From NCBI RefSeq assembly GCF_000003815.2, contig NC_049995.1, positions 17,869,777 through 17,933,776 on the forward strand: a stretch of 64,000 bases of DNA, in the 5' to 3' direction. Position numbers and translations under genes: made by a program. Numbering within the stretch: the stretch's first letter is position 1; the number at the start of each line of letters is the position of its first letter. Shown here in pieces: positions 54,109-64,000 of the stretch. The stretch is from Branchiostoma floridae (lineage: Eukaryota; Chordata; Leptocardii; Amphioxiformes; Branchiostomatidae). The notes below the pieces were generated by a model. That model saw nothing but the letters and a program-made list of their open reading frames with translations, ran no database searches and was not told the DNA's origin.

Positions 54109-57100
54109 ATGCCGACAGACTCCAGACGGGTCCCCGGGCCGCAGGACAGCCGGTCCCCGCACTGGTACGGGAAACACGCGGTAAGGACGTAGCTTCACTC
54201 TCCTCTCTCTGTTGCCCCCCTCCCCCCTCACACGCAGTGCAGACGGAACTGTGAGAACAGTTGTGCTAGCCTGGATACCAGTCCCTCGCTCTATACTATA
54301 GCCCTTTCGCGCTAGTGTATAATCCTTATCCCAGGGAAGGCCACAAGCCCCAGTCTCTATTTGCACTCAGTACCATACCCCAACCTCAAAATATATCTTT
54401 CGTGTTGCATGATAGATACTTGAGATCAGGCTGGGGTTTGGTAACCAGGCTAAATGGCACCCGGTTTCTGATAACTATTGTACAGTGCACAGGTACAAAA
54501 CCGGTTTTTCTTATTGTACCGGTCCGGAAAAACCGGACCTGAAAACATTTGGTGGACCGGATGTTGGACCTTTTCGAAAATGAACAGACTATATGATCAG
54601 GAATTCACGCATTCGGGGCCTTACCGATCGAAGAAAGTAACAAGAGCGAAGCAGACTACAGTCATTTCTACAAAGTTTTGCAGTCAATCGTACAGAGGCA
54701 GTTATTAGTCTTGTAGGATTTTAGAACGCCAGTGGGAGTCAAATACTCCACAATGTCAAACATACTTTTTTGCAGCGAAATGGACCATTGTTTTGAGTAT
54801 CGTCCATTCATATGGTTTCACATACTGAATCAGGTCCAGGTTCAGGTCTGGACCTGAACCTGATCCTTTGGACCTGAACCGGACCTGGACCTGAATTTTC
54901 TGTTCCGGTACTCTCCCCTAATGTATACTGTTAATGTAAGGAGGCAGTGCAGAGCAGATTTAGACGTAAAAGGTTTTGTTTTTATTTCCAGACTCGGCAG
55001 GAAGGCGATACCAGACCTGACGGGAGAGGAGACCACGACCTCCGACCTGTGTGTGAGTAAAATTAACAAACAACAACAACAACAAAAATTGTACACATAT
55101 TCTATTCCAAGCCAAAAATGTTTTGGCCTGATTTTGAGTAACACCTCCACTGTCTTTGATGCCAATTTGCCCAAAGAAGGTTTCAAAAGTCTAGTGTCAG
55201 TTTCCCGCTTGCTTGATGAGTGATCCATGTTGACTTGTTTTTTTACACTTGTTTCAGACCTCCACGCGGGCGTTGTCAGCCAGGCCACGGGGTCGGCCTA
55301 CATCGAGATGGGTCAGACGAAGGTCATCGCAGCTGTGTGAGTACGACCTCTGACCTTTGCCCTTGCCAATAGACTGCTTCAGGGTTCAAACTGCTTATGG
55401 TGCATTGTGGGTAATATGTCAAAGTTGAAACACGTCTGGACATGTATCAAGCCTTGTATTTGCCTTCACCTTTGACCTTTGAACAGGTACGGCCCGCGGG
55501 AGATTGCTCGGCGCGAGGAGTTTACGATGAAGGGTCGGCTGTGCTGTGAGCTGAAGTTCGCCACGTTTGCCTGCAGACGGAGGAGACAGCACATCCAGGT
55601 GGGTACAGCAAGGGTAGCACACTTCCATGTAATGTACAGCAAAGGTACAGCACATCCAGGTGGGTACAGCTAAGGTGTAGCAAAGTACAGCACATTCAGG
55701 TTGTACAGCAAAGGAACAGCACAGGTACAGCACATCCAGGTGGGTACAGCTCATCTAGGGAAAGCACAGCACAGCACATGCGGGTGGGTACAGCAAAGGT
55801 ATAGCACATCTTGGTGTACAGCNNNNNNNNNNNNNNNNNNNNNNNNNNNNNNNNNNNNNNNNNNNNNNNNNNNNNNNNNNNNNNNNNNNNNNNNNNNNNN
55901 NNNNNNNNNNNNNNNNNNNNNNNNNNNNNNNNNNNNNNNNNNNNNNNNNNNNNNNNNNNNNNNNNNNNNNNNNNNNNNNNNNNNNNNNNNNNNNNNNNNN
56001 NNNNNNNNNNNNNNNNNNNNNNNNNNNNNNNNNNNNNNNNNNNNNNNNNNNNNNNNNNNNNNNNNNNNNNNNNNNNNNNNNNNNNNNNNNNNNNNNNNNN
56101 NNNNNNNNNNNNNNNNNNNNNNNNNNNNNNNNNNNNNNNNNNNNNNNNNNNNNNNNNNNNNNNNNNNNNNNNNNNNNNNNNNNNNNNNNNNNNNNNNNNN
56201 NNNNNNNNNNNNNNNNNNNNNNNNNNNNNNNNNNNNNNNNNNNNNNNNNNNNNNNNNNNNNNNNNNNNNNNNNNNNNNNNNNNNNNNNNNNNNNNNNNNN
56301 NNNNNNNNNNNNNNNNNNNNNNNNNNNNNNNNNNNNNNNNNNNNNNNNNNNNNNNNNNNNNNNNNNNNNNNNNNNNNNNNNNNNNNNNNNNNNNNNNNNN
56401 NNNNNNNNNNNNNNNNNNNNNNNNNNNNNNNNNNNNNNNNNNNNNNNNNNNNNNNNNNNNNNNNNNNNNNNNNNNNNNNNNNNNNNNNNNNNNNNNNNNN
56501 NNNNNNNNNNNNNNNNNNNNNNNNNNNNNNNNNNCTGGATTTTCGGAGATTTTTTTGCAGTCTGTAGATATTCATCAGAAATGCATAAATGGGGTGACAT
56601 GAATTCATGGTTACCGTAGAAATAGCAAAGTATAACCTCATTTGAACATTTGAAGACTTACGGTATCCTGGGAAGACATCTTCTCCTTGTTTGTGTTTCA
56701 GGATAACCAGGAGAAGGACGGGGCGTTGATTGTCCTACAGGCCCTGGAGCCTGCGGTCTGCTTGGTGAGTGGAACATTTTTATCATGATCAAGATTGACA
56801 TCTAAACTGCCAATCCTCCTACGCAGGGACATCAACGACGAGACCGCCTGCTCTCTCAACCGTCATCCTTAGTTCCTGGACGCCTAGCTTATAAATACAG
56901 TCAAACCTGTCTATAGCGGCCACTCAAGGGTTTGGAGAAATATTTACTTGTACTGATAGAAATAAGAAGTAAGATAGTGCGCTGAAGTTGTGTCGTTGTG
57001 TTTTTTGTTTTTTTGTTTTGTTTGCTTTTAGACAGATGAGGACAATGTGGCACTGCAATCAAGTTAGTAACTTATTTTAACAGTGACACAGTACAGACAG

Positions 57101-59944
57101 AAGGTAAAGGTAGTTCTTTCTTTTACCTCCCCTCTCAGGTACCCATTTTTACACCTAGATGAAGCAAGGAAGGTCGTGTAAAGGGCCTTTCCCAAGGGAA
57201 CAATGTTGGGGCACGGCAAATATCAAACTCTGGACCTCTAGATTCCCAACCCAAATGCTCTACCAGTTATGCCACACAAGACACCACAATTATAACAGTG
57301 GTTTGTAAGTTTGTTTGTTTGTTTGTTGTTTTACAGGACAGGTTCCCAAAGTCTCAGGTCGATGTTTACATCACAGTATTACAAGACGACGGCAGCGGTG
57401 GGTAAACAATAGTAAACGATCTTGTACTTTTCTTATTCTTCTACTAACACATAAGTCATGACACATGAGTCACGTAAGCTTCAAAAAGTTCAAGGCCACC
57501 CTGACAAAGGGTAGAGGAATTTTCTGACCTCTGACAGGGCTTGAAATACCACCTGCATATGCAGGTTAGTGCAGGTAAAATTGGAGCTGTGCAGGTATCT
57601 CTGGTGTCTACCTGCACCTAACCTGCACTGGTCCATGTACATTAGCTACATTAAAAGAAAAAATAGCAATGGTTTCTGAACTATTTTAGTATGATCCATA
57701 TTTCCTAAATTCAGAGTAGTGCAGGTAAAGTTTGTCTGGTGCATGTTCAATGTTATCTGCACCAGTTCAGGTATATGCAGAAAAAAAGTATTTCAAGCCC
57801 TGTCTGACCTCACAGATTGACAAAATCTGGTAGCATACATCGAATTTGTTGTTCATATTTTGAAACGCCGAGCTGCCGATAAAGCAAAGCCTATAAAAAG
57901 TTTCCTGACCAGTATACTGTAATTCCTGATTTTTTCAATGTACTGTTATGTTCACGGTTTTCACGGTGACGACTGTAACGTGAACTTATCATTACTGATA
58001 ACAAATAATTCACAGACTTTTTTATGTGCACTTGCCTCGACAGTGAACATTTAGTTCCGAGAACAAGTTAAATTTTCTCAGACCGTTGAAAGTTTGGTAC
58101 CGTGAAGACAAAGTGAATTACAGTATGTAATACTATGCATTAGTGTTTTCCCTGTGACATGTTTTGTTGCTGTACTTATTGATGCAACAGTTTCTTTCCC
58201 TGTGATGTGTTGTTGTTGTTGTTTATTGGTGTTGTTTTTGTTTTTGTTTACAGCCCTGGCAGCTGCGATCACCTGTGCCGCCGCGGGATTGGCCGATGCG
58301 GGAGTCATGATGTATGACATCGTGGCGGGGTGTTCCGTGGTAACCATGGTTTCCTCGACTTTTAAACAGTTATAATCATCCAATATACACTTTCAGTCGT
58401 AATTGTGAATTCAGCATTTGATGAAACCAAACTTTGACCCCTGACCTACATCTATGGTATAACCAAATCTTGACCCCTTACCTAAAGTGGAACCCCAAAA
58501 CCTTGAGTGCTGACCTTTAGAGGAATCCTTAACTTGCCCCTGACCTTTTGAACCCTAACCTTGAAGCCTGGCCTATGGTGGTGAAACCTAAGATAGACCA
58601 TGACCTCTGACCTATAGTGAAACCCTAGCCTCAAACTCTGACCTTAGTGGAACCCCACCCTTTACCCTGCCCTATTGTTGAACCCTGACCTTGACCCCTG
58701 ACATACAGCTTGACCCTAACCTTGACCCCTGACCTGTTCCAGAGACAGTGTGGGGAGAGACAGTTGTTGGACCCCAGTGTGGGTGAGGAGTTAAGTCAGG
58801 AGGTGAGTGGTTGACATAAAAGCCTATCCACTCAGTTTGGTGTGTAGATGGTTCTGTTAATTTTGAAAATGAAGTGGATGCTTAGCAGCCTGGGTTTACA
58901 CAATTTCTTGCTGGCTGGGGTTATGGCTCAATCTATGGCAACTATCGGACCAGCTGTTCGGAGTGCAATAACTTTTAAAATGTCACTAAGTATGAGCGAA
59001 TTAAGGAATGGGTTTAAGTGCTCGTTCGAACAGGCATTCCAACACCCGAAACACCCTCCTTCCACTTGTGGGAGGGCCCATTGTTATCAAATGAGCGCTC
59101 TAGAACCTATTTTTTAATTCGCTCATTAACTGACGTTGCCACCAAACAGTTTGATAGTGCATGTCGACATCTCCAGACAGAAGCAAACATAAGAGCAAAC
59201 TACTATCCGGATGGTACCCAGGCTAGTACTGTGTATAAGGTGTTTCATTTTCAGGGGGAGAGTGCAGAGGACCATGGGATGGTGACGGTCGGACTGCTGC
59301 CATCGCTGAACCAGGTGTCGGCACTAACGTTAGACGGACATCTGCAGCAACAAACAGCTGTACAGGTCAGCACACAGTATTTGTTTGTTTCTTTCTTTGT
59401 TTATTTGTTAATCAAGTGTTATGACTCTACTTCTGCTCTGCATCTATGTCAAAAGGTTCGGGCAGACCCCCACCCATACTGTTTTGAGAACTTTCCAGTC
59501 CCACAGACACACACAGAAGGACATGCACACACACCAATACACACACAGACACACACACAGACAAACACAGACACACACAGACAGACACACACAGACACAC
59601 ACACACACACAGACCAACACACACACACACACATATACACACACAGACATGCTAAAAACAACACCTTGCTATTACAAAAGGTAAGTAAAGTTGAACTATA
59701 AAGCACCAATCTGACAACTCCGAACTTAGGGAGATTCATTTGAAGTGACCACAATATCTTAGACAAATTCCTTCTAAGACCATGCTTCTTGTGTCCCCAG
59801 GCCGTGAAGACGTGCATCGGTGGATGCCAAGGAATCTACCCCATCCTTAAAGACTGCTTAGTCACGTCTACAAGAAAGAAGATCCCCGCCTTGGATCCGA
59901 AGTCGAGCCATGCGAGCACAGAGGGACAAAACGGGCAGACATGA
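54109..59944 (+). CDS. EXOSC6: Exosome complex component MTR3 (RNase PH fold)
   Basis: EXOSC6/MTR3 is one of six RNase PH-like subunits of the catalytically inactive ring of the RNA exosome, in nucleus and cytoplasm. Ten exons: 54109-54180, 54992-55052, 55258-55336, 55487-55598, 56702-56764, 57337-57397, 58254-58339, 58743-58802, 59255-59365, 59801-59944; phases agree and give 282 codons (human protein 272). Seen motifs: GRGDHDLRPVYLHAGVVSQA, TGSAYIEMGQTKVIAAVYGP, KGRLCCELKFATFACRRRR, LQALEPAVCL, ALAAAITCAAAGLADAGVMM, LLPSLNQVSALTLDGH, CIGGCQGIYPIL. Exons 4 and 5 join in phase 0 across the 712-base gap, so no exon need be missing there. The end of exon 4 (CACATCCAG|GTGGGTACAG) is the seed of a tandem repeat that runs into the gap. 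Confidence 0.93.
54271..54454. mobile_element. TAGCCTGG MITE
   Basis: TAGCCTGGATACCAG and TTGGTAACCAGGCTA ends, with ATACCCCAACCTCA and TGAGATCAGGCTGGGGT interior pairing. In EXOSC6 intron 1. Confidence 0.7.
54460..54920. mobile_element. GGTCCGG-rich element
   Basis: GTACCGGTCCGGAAAAACCGG and CAGGTCCAGGTTCAGGTC blocks, inverse relative of 22338-22759. Confidence 0.7.
55585..55822 (+). repeat. Splice-junction array, EXOSC6 exon 4 donor, runs into gap
   Basis: Exon end CACATCCAG|GTGGGTACAGC recurs at about 55659 and 55732, with related GTACAGCAAAGGTA units throughout, up to the first N. Confidence 0.88.
55823..56534. other. Assembly gap, 712 N
   Basis: A sized gap that begins inside the EXOSC6 exon 4 donor array. 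Confidence 0.99.
56812..56943. mobile_element. Truncated foldback and ACAGTCAAACCTG pieces
   Basis: CTCCTACGCAGGGACATC to GCTTATAAATA matches the left part of 15782-16051. It then switches to ACAGTCAAACCTGTCTATAG of the 23286-23754 family. Confidence 0.65.
57118..57296 (-). mobile_element. tRNA-derived SINE, minus strand
   Basis: On the minus strand TGGCATAACTGGTAGAGC fits a tRNA A box region and CCAGAGTTTGATATT a degenerate B box; the body has AGGTGTAAAAATGGGTA as in the 8.2 kb copy. Confidence 0.7.
57535..57802. mobile_element. CAGGGCTTGAAATAC element, TGCAGGT interior
   Basis: Inverse ends CAGGGCTTGAAATAC and GTATTTCAAGCCCTG, flanked by TCTGA on both sides (5-bp target duplication). Opposite orientation to 31105-31550. 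Confidence 0.85.
57916..58125. mobile_element. ATACTGTAATTC MITE
   Basis: ATACTGTAATTC and GAATTACAGTAT ends; interior TTCACGGTT...CCGTGAA. Lies in EXOSC6 intron 6. Confidence 0.75.
58425..58742. repeat. Degenerate TGACC-rich array in EXOSC6 intron 7
   Basis: Diverged 30-40 bp units such as GAACCCTGACCTTGACCCCT and GACCTATAGTG up to the exon 8 acceptor. Confidence 0.8.
59504..59650. repeat. (CA)n/(CAGA)n microsatellite
   Basis: ACACACAGACACACAC-type run in EXOSC6 intron 9. Confidence 0.95.
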
Positions 59945-60045
59945 GAGTACATATAAGCCACTTCACCGTATGAACTGCTCATGCACAAGGTCAAAGGTCA
60001 TATTAGAAGATGAACGGACGGACATGAGACTGAAGAGACCAGCAG

Positions 60046-60190
60046 GCTTTTAGCCAGGCATGCGTCATGGCGTCATCTGGACGCGCTTTTCTTAAAATAA
60101 CAAGAAATTGTACGCACTAGATGCTCTTACACTGGGGAGCAGATCCTCTGACAAGCATGAAATTCTGATTGACCAGGGATGCCACCAGGT
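60046..60190. mobile_element. Interspersed repeat, close copy of 9868-10010
   Basis: GCTTTTAGCCAGGCATG through CTGATTGACCAGGGATG, within the likely EXOSC6 3' UTR. Confidence 0.75.
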
Positions 60191-60243
60191 CATTTGTGGT
60201 CACAGTCTTCTACTATGACCTCTTTCACAGTCCACTTTCAATG

Positions 60244-60270
60244 CCCCCCCCCCCCCCCCCCCCCGCCCCC
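60244..60270. repeat. Poly(C) tract
   Basis: A run of about 20 C, a single G, then CCCCCC. Length is likely unstable or uncertain. Confidence 0.9.
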
Positions 60271-60702
60271 CAAGAAAAAACCCAGCCCCATTCGAAGATT
60301 GCAACCGAGTCTAAGAAAACCTCAACTTTAGCTGTTTCTCACACTGTTGTAAGAAAATGTTGCTGCCATCCTGTGAAACTGGTATGGTACAGTAGAGCGG
60401 CAAGTAAAACAGATAAACACTTAACAAAACAGATACGGAAGTAATAAATGAATTGTCCATTTTGCTTGGGAGTAGTTTTGGTATAAACTATTTTTTCACA
60501 TATGTAAGCTAAGACTTTTGAATATTCCATTATTTTATACAATGTATGGACATAGTTAAATAATCGACATGACTCTTTGTAAGGTCTACTCTATCTGCAC
60601 ACAACGATACTTTAGTGCCAGTACTAGTAATTATTTTAACTATTTCCGTAAAACTAAGCTAGAAATGTATTTCGAGTCTTGAGCAAGGTCTCAATAGTCT
60701 GA

Positions 60703-60708
60703 AATAAA
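60703..60708 (+). terminator. Possible poly(A) signal of EXOSC6
   Basis: AATAAA, with a second AAATAAAG about 15 bases on, then GTTTGTGTG-rich sequence. It lies 760 bases after the stop, beyond an interspersed repeat that would be part of the 3' UTR. Confidence 0.4.
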
Positions 60709-60724
60709 AAAGATAAGAAATAAA

Positions 60725-61500
60725 GAATTTATAGTTTGTGTGCCATGTTCTATGTGTTCTGTTATTTGTTCAGTATTAAACTGCCGGATCAGGTAGATTT
60801 CATAATAAGGGTAAAATTTTTTTAGTACTCACAGTTTTGTGTTGCCCTTGAACTCATTGTAATATCCAACCAAAGAAAAATTGGACTCACCCAAATTTTC
60901 GACTGAACAGCACCAGTCTTTGTCAAGGAATGAACAACCCAACTAGCTACAACGTGCTACATAATTGATTCGACTGAGAATGCTTTACAATTTGCTGACA
61001 ACGCTTAAATCATATATACTTAGTATATATTACTAGTGGGCTTATTTAGGAGAAGGCATTACAGACCCTAAAAGTGGGGCATCTCTTGAGGACAAGGTAG
61101 AAGGAAGGTACTTAACTTTTAAAACTTTCTTTAAGTTAGAAAAAAGGATTCGTTATTTGTGTAATTATATGTTTTGTTTTGCTTTTGTTACATTTCAACG
61201 AAAGAGGTTTAATATCCTCGTATTGAAAAATGTCCTGTGAACTCTACAACTGAAGTGCCACCTGTCCGTGTTGGGTAGAACTGCAGTGGTGACGTACTTG
61301 CTGCCATGGCGACGATAGCAAAACAAAGCATCCAACCGCATCAAAACGCCAAGACCGCCTTCATATACATGCATTTTGGTTTTAGTTTATCCGATCATTG
61401 TAGTACTTATTAATCCACTAATACATGTACTAGTTAATTACCAAATTTTTAATTAATGATTTTAGGTCGTTTTTTTTTTCCTTGTTGTGTTGTGTTTCAC
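60725..61500. other. Intergenic region between EXOSC6 and the C22orf23-like gene
   Basis: AT-rich; no gene, and no repeat I recognise. A promoter for the downstream gene probably lies near 61450-61545, without a visible TATA box. Confidence 0.45.
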
Positions 61501-61545
61501 GAAAGCTGGTTGTTAAGCGTTTGGCGCGTCTTGTCCAAACGGTCC

Positions 61546-61556
61546 AAGATGGCGGC
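61546..61556 (+). promoter_or_regulatory. YY1-like motif over the C22orf23-like start codon
   Basis: AAGATGGCGGC, identical in sequence and placement to the SRRD start motif. Confidence 0.5.
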
Positions 61557-63524
61557 CCGACAGCCCGTCGCGCGAGGAGGGATGTGGAACACTCAGCAGG
61601 CCCAGTACAGTAAGGAGACTCAGGAGCTCCTTAAAGGTGCGGGACCGAGATAAGAACACAGGGAAGGGTCTGGGGTTAAAACTGATGGTGTCTTGTGGCG
61701 ATTTAAGGCGGTATCTGTGTGTGTGTGTGTGTGTGTGGTATACCAAGCGTCCGTCACAAAAATAATTTGTTGTTTTTGTTGCTCTGTTTAGCACCAACTC
61801 TCATAAATTCCACCGGATATGCCATAATACCACCACATGGGGAAAATACATGAATTTAAAGTCATTGAAAGAGATGTACCGATGCAGTATAAGTAACGTT
61901 AATCTATCTACATGTTTTATTTAAAGAAGTCTACCTACTCTACTCTTGAAATGAAGTTGTGCCAAATTATGACATATCTTTGTTTTGAATCCCCAGTCAT
62001 GATGCAGGAGTCGAAGCTGACGAATTTCCAGCAGAGAAAACTCAAGCAGACGATGAAAGGTGCGTTTACCTGTGGTTGTGCTGGTTCAGTTTTATTTCCA
62101 GACAAATTAGACAACAAGGATCTTACTGTATTAGTACAGACTTAACAGTGAGTAATGGTACATGTAGTAGTCAGGGTTCTCCCCAGAATTTGTAGTATAG
62201 TGGAGGGGCTGGCAAAAATAACCCGCACCAACGCGTTGCGCTTTCATGGAAATGGGTTCATTTTGCAATGACAGAGGGTGTCAAATACTACAAGTATAAT
62301 ATATTGTTGTGATTCCTTTGTTGTGAAGTGGCAAAACGACTATTGTTTTGATCATTGCTCATTCACAAGTTTTTGCAGACAATGCTGACTGAAAAAGTGA
62401 TGCCACTTGGCACAAAAATCTGTGAATTGTCATTAATTTTAGCAAAGGTAACAAAGAAAATAGGGAAGAAACACACTAAATTTGAAAAATAGTATAGTAG
62501 TGGAGCTGGCTGAGATTATATTGGAGGGCCTCCCTTATTCCACCCTCTAGGGAGAACCCTGGTAGTAAAAACAGTAGTTGAATGTTGTATAGTTAGTAGT
62601 TATAATTACTGTAGTAGATATACTACTAGTAGTATAGAGTCAGAACTATCAATGGTTTAGAAGAGATAGAATAAAGAAAGCTAGATGGTCATCAATTTTA
62701 CCTGAGTTGAGTGAAGAAAATATGGGTCTAAAGTACATTTGCCAAACTCACAACATCCAAGGGCCTGCTGGTCTAGAGATTGGAACCAAGAATTTTGTTT
62801 AAACTAAAGCATGCAAAAAACTCATCTGTTTCTGTTCCAGATGGCGGCACCCTCCCCCTCAACTGTCCACCAACCAGCAGCCAGCGTCCCCAGCGCCCCG
62901 TCGCGCCCGTGACCCCCAGCAAAAAGGTCAACCCACGGACATACCTGGGAGGTCGGAGGTCAAAGGAAGCTTGCGAGAGCTCACCGGCCGCACAGCCAGA
63001 GGATTATAGACCCAGACCAAAGAGTCAGTACTTGTTTATTTGTTTGTGTGTTTCTTTATATTAGTGATCACTCAAGGTATAGTAGAAGCCAGTTAATTGC
63101 ACAATGGATTGCCGTACACTTCTGTTAGTTCTTTAGCGGCATTCCAAAATCCAAAACCAGAGCGGTCCAGCTGGATAACTTCGCATTGTTGCACCATCTG
63201 GATAACTGCACAAAATACACTGGCAAATCGGGTGTGCAATTAAGCAGCTTCTACTGTACACACAAAAAAAAGGTTAGGGCAGCATGATGGCATATGGAGA
63301 TAACATGTTTGTTTGTTTGTTTCTTTGTATTTACAGAGGCGGTGTGTACAGATAAAGAGAAGGCGCGGTTAGGCAGCTTGATGGCATATGGAGATAACAT
63401 GTTTATTTATTTGTTTGTATTTACAGAGGCGGTGTGTACGGATAAAGAGAAGGCACGGTTAGGCAGCCTGGTGGCGTATAGTAATGTTTGTTTGTTTGTA
63501 TTTACAGAGGCGGTGTGTACGGAT
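61549..63524 (+). CDS. C22orf23: UPF0193/EVG1-like protein (C22orf23), 3' end missing
   Basis: A small conserved animal protein of unknown function. Exons: 61549-61636, 61997-62059, 62841-63023, then an exon beginning at 63337, 63427 or 63508. Seen: MWNTQQAQYSKETQELLK joining to VMMQESKLTNFQQRKLKQTM, then DGGTLPLNCPPTSSQRP, which match the family core of the form ESKLTN.QQR...LPL.C.PTSSQR. The next exon gives KAVCTDKEKARLGSL, matching the EKEKQRL region. Phases are 1, 1 and 1 at the three joins. The fourth exon is present in three tandem copies and the last runs into the gap at 63525. The remaining half of the protein is not visible. The start ATG lies in an AAGATGGCGGC motif. Confidence 0.85.
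61712..61738. repeat. (GT)n microsatellite
   Basis: GTGTGTGTGTGTGTGTGTGT in intron 1 of the C22orf23-like gene. Confidence 0.95.
62172..62561. mobile_element. CAGGGTTCTCCCC element with 5-bp target duplication
   Basis: Inverse ends CAGGGTTCTCCCCAGA and TAGGGAGAACCCTG, flanked by GTAGT on both sides. Relative of 25628-26024. Confidence 0.85.
63080..63256. mobile_element. MITE with AGTAGAAGCC ends
   Basis: ATAGTAGAAGCCAGTTAATT and AATTAAGCAGCTTCTACTGT ends, relative of 14202-14375. Confidence 0.75.
63275..63524 (+). repeat. Splice-junction array, C22orf23-like exon 4, runs into gap
   Basis: Three acceptors (TATTTACAG|AGGCGGTGTGTAC) precede exon starts at 63337, 63427 and 63508, each followed by GATAAAGAGAAGGC in the first two. 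The tail of a fourth, earlier copy is at 63278-63305. Confidence 0.88.
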
Positions 63525-63624
63525 NNNNNNNNNNNNNNNNNNNNNNNNNNNNNNNNNNNNNNNNNNNNNNNNNNNNNNNNNNNNNNNNNNNNNNNNNNNN
63601 NNNNNNNNNNNNNNNNNNNNNNNN
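63525..63624. other. Assembly gap, 100 N
   Basis: A 100-N placeholder inside the third copy of C22orf23-like exon 4. Confidence 0.99.
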
Positions 63625-63788
63625 CTTAAAAAGAGAAGTTTTTCTCACACCTTACCTCACCGGTCCCTTAGCCTCACTGGTCGTATAGGGGCAGCAATAT
63701 AATCAGCAGAAGTTTTCCATCATACTGTAACTTGTATATAAGTTACGTGACTGTGCCCATCTCTGTTTTGTAGCCCTTGTGCACTAAA

Positions 63789-63930
63789 GCCCCCTTTACA
63801 AATCAAGAATTTAGCTCGGCCGAGTTGTCAGCGAGCTCTAAATTATGAGGAGGTATGACCCTGATGCCGACGAAGAAACTCTGCCATTTGTTCGTCGGCA
63901 TCAGGTTCATACCTCCTCGTAATTTAGGGC
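63789..63930. mobile_element. Second copy of the TTAA element, partial
   Basis: GCCCCCTTTACAAATCAAG, GCTCGGCCGAGTTGTCAGCG and GAGGAGGTATGACCCTGATG match 41827-42453; the other end is replaced by unrelated sequence after about 63930. Confidence 0.8.
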
Positions 63931-64000
63931 TAGTTCACTGGTTATGGTGTGTGTTCAACTACCATTCTCTTTCACAAATGCTGAGAGCAGAGAAAGCAGC

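Overview
The window is eukaryotic, intron-rich DNA from an invertebrate chordate. It most resembles an amphioxus (Branchiostoma). This rests on the mix of chordate-type genes, short T-rich introns full of (AAAC)n/(GTTT)n runs, many small inverted-repeat elements, tRNA-derived SINEs, and tandem repeats built on exon-intron borders. The species is an inference. Six N gaps interrupt the assembly.

Five protein genes were rebuilt by reading splice sites and checking that codon phase carries from exon to exon. (1) 4312-12673, minus strand: moonraker/KIAA0753-like centriolar satellite protein, with a 5' UTR exon near 13.2 kb. (2) 13530-17646, plus: SRR1-domain protein (SRRD), head to head with moonraker across a short shared promoter. 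(3) 19731-47645, plus: OXR1/NCOA7-type protein with LysM, GRAM-like and TLDc regions; 17 exons, 923 codons. (4) 54109-59944, plus: EXOSC6/MTR3, a ring subunit of the RNA exosome; 10 exons, 282 codons. (5) From 61549, plus: UPF0193/EVG1 (C22orf23-like), whose 3' part is lost in a gap or beyond the window. The genes do not form a pathway; they are ordinary neighbours. Four of the five have a YY1-like AAnATGGCsG motif at or near the start.

The outstanding feature is a recurrent repeat type. At 16 or more splice junctions, in all five genes, a segment spanning the exon edge and the splice signal is tandemly amplified. Donor-side arrays lie just after the real exon and acceptor-side arrays just before it, and every unit keeps a GT or AG. 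OXR1 is most affected (exons 3, 5, 6, 8, 9 both sides, 11, 12, 13, 14, 16, 17). In the exon 12 array the units alternate between two protein subtypes, and the three A-type copies differ only at synonymous positions. From memory, and unverified here, exon-border 'mirage' minisatellites were described at amphioxus Adh; the scale, the cassette array and a motif shared by two different introns look worth follow-up.

The rest is introns and intergenic DNA with many non-autonomous inverted-repeat elements. These include a TTAA-flanked element with a readable empty site, a family sharing CAGGGCTCGAAAT ends but with different interiors, nested insertions, SINEs and microsatellites. No RNA genes, CRISPR arrays or bacterial features were seen.
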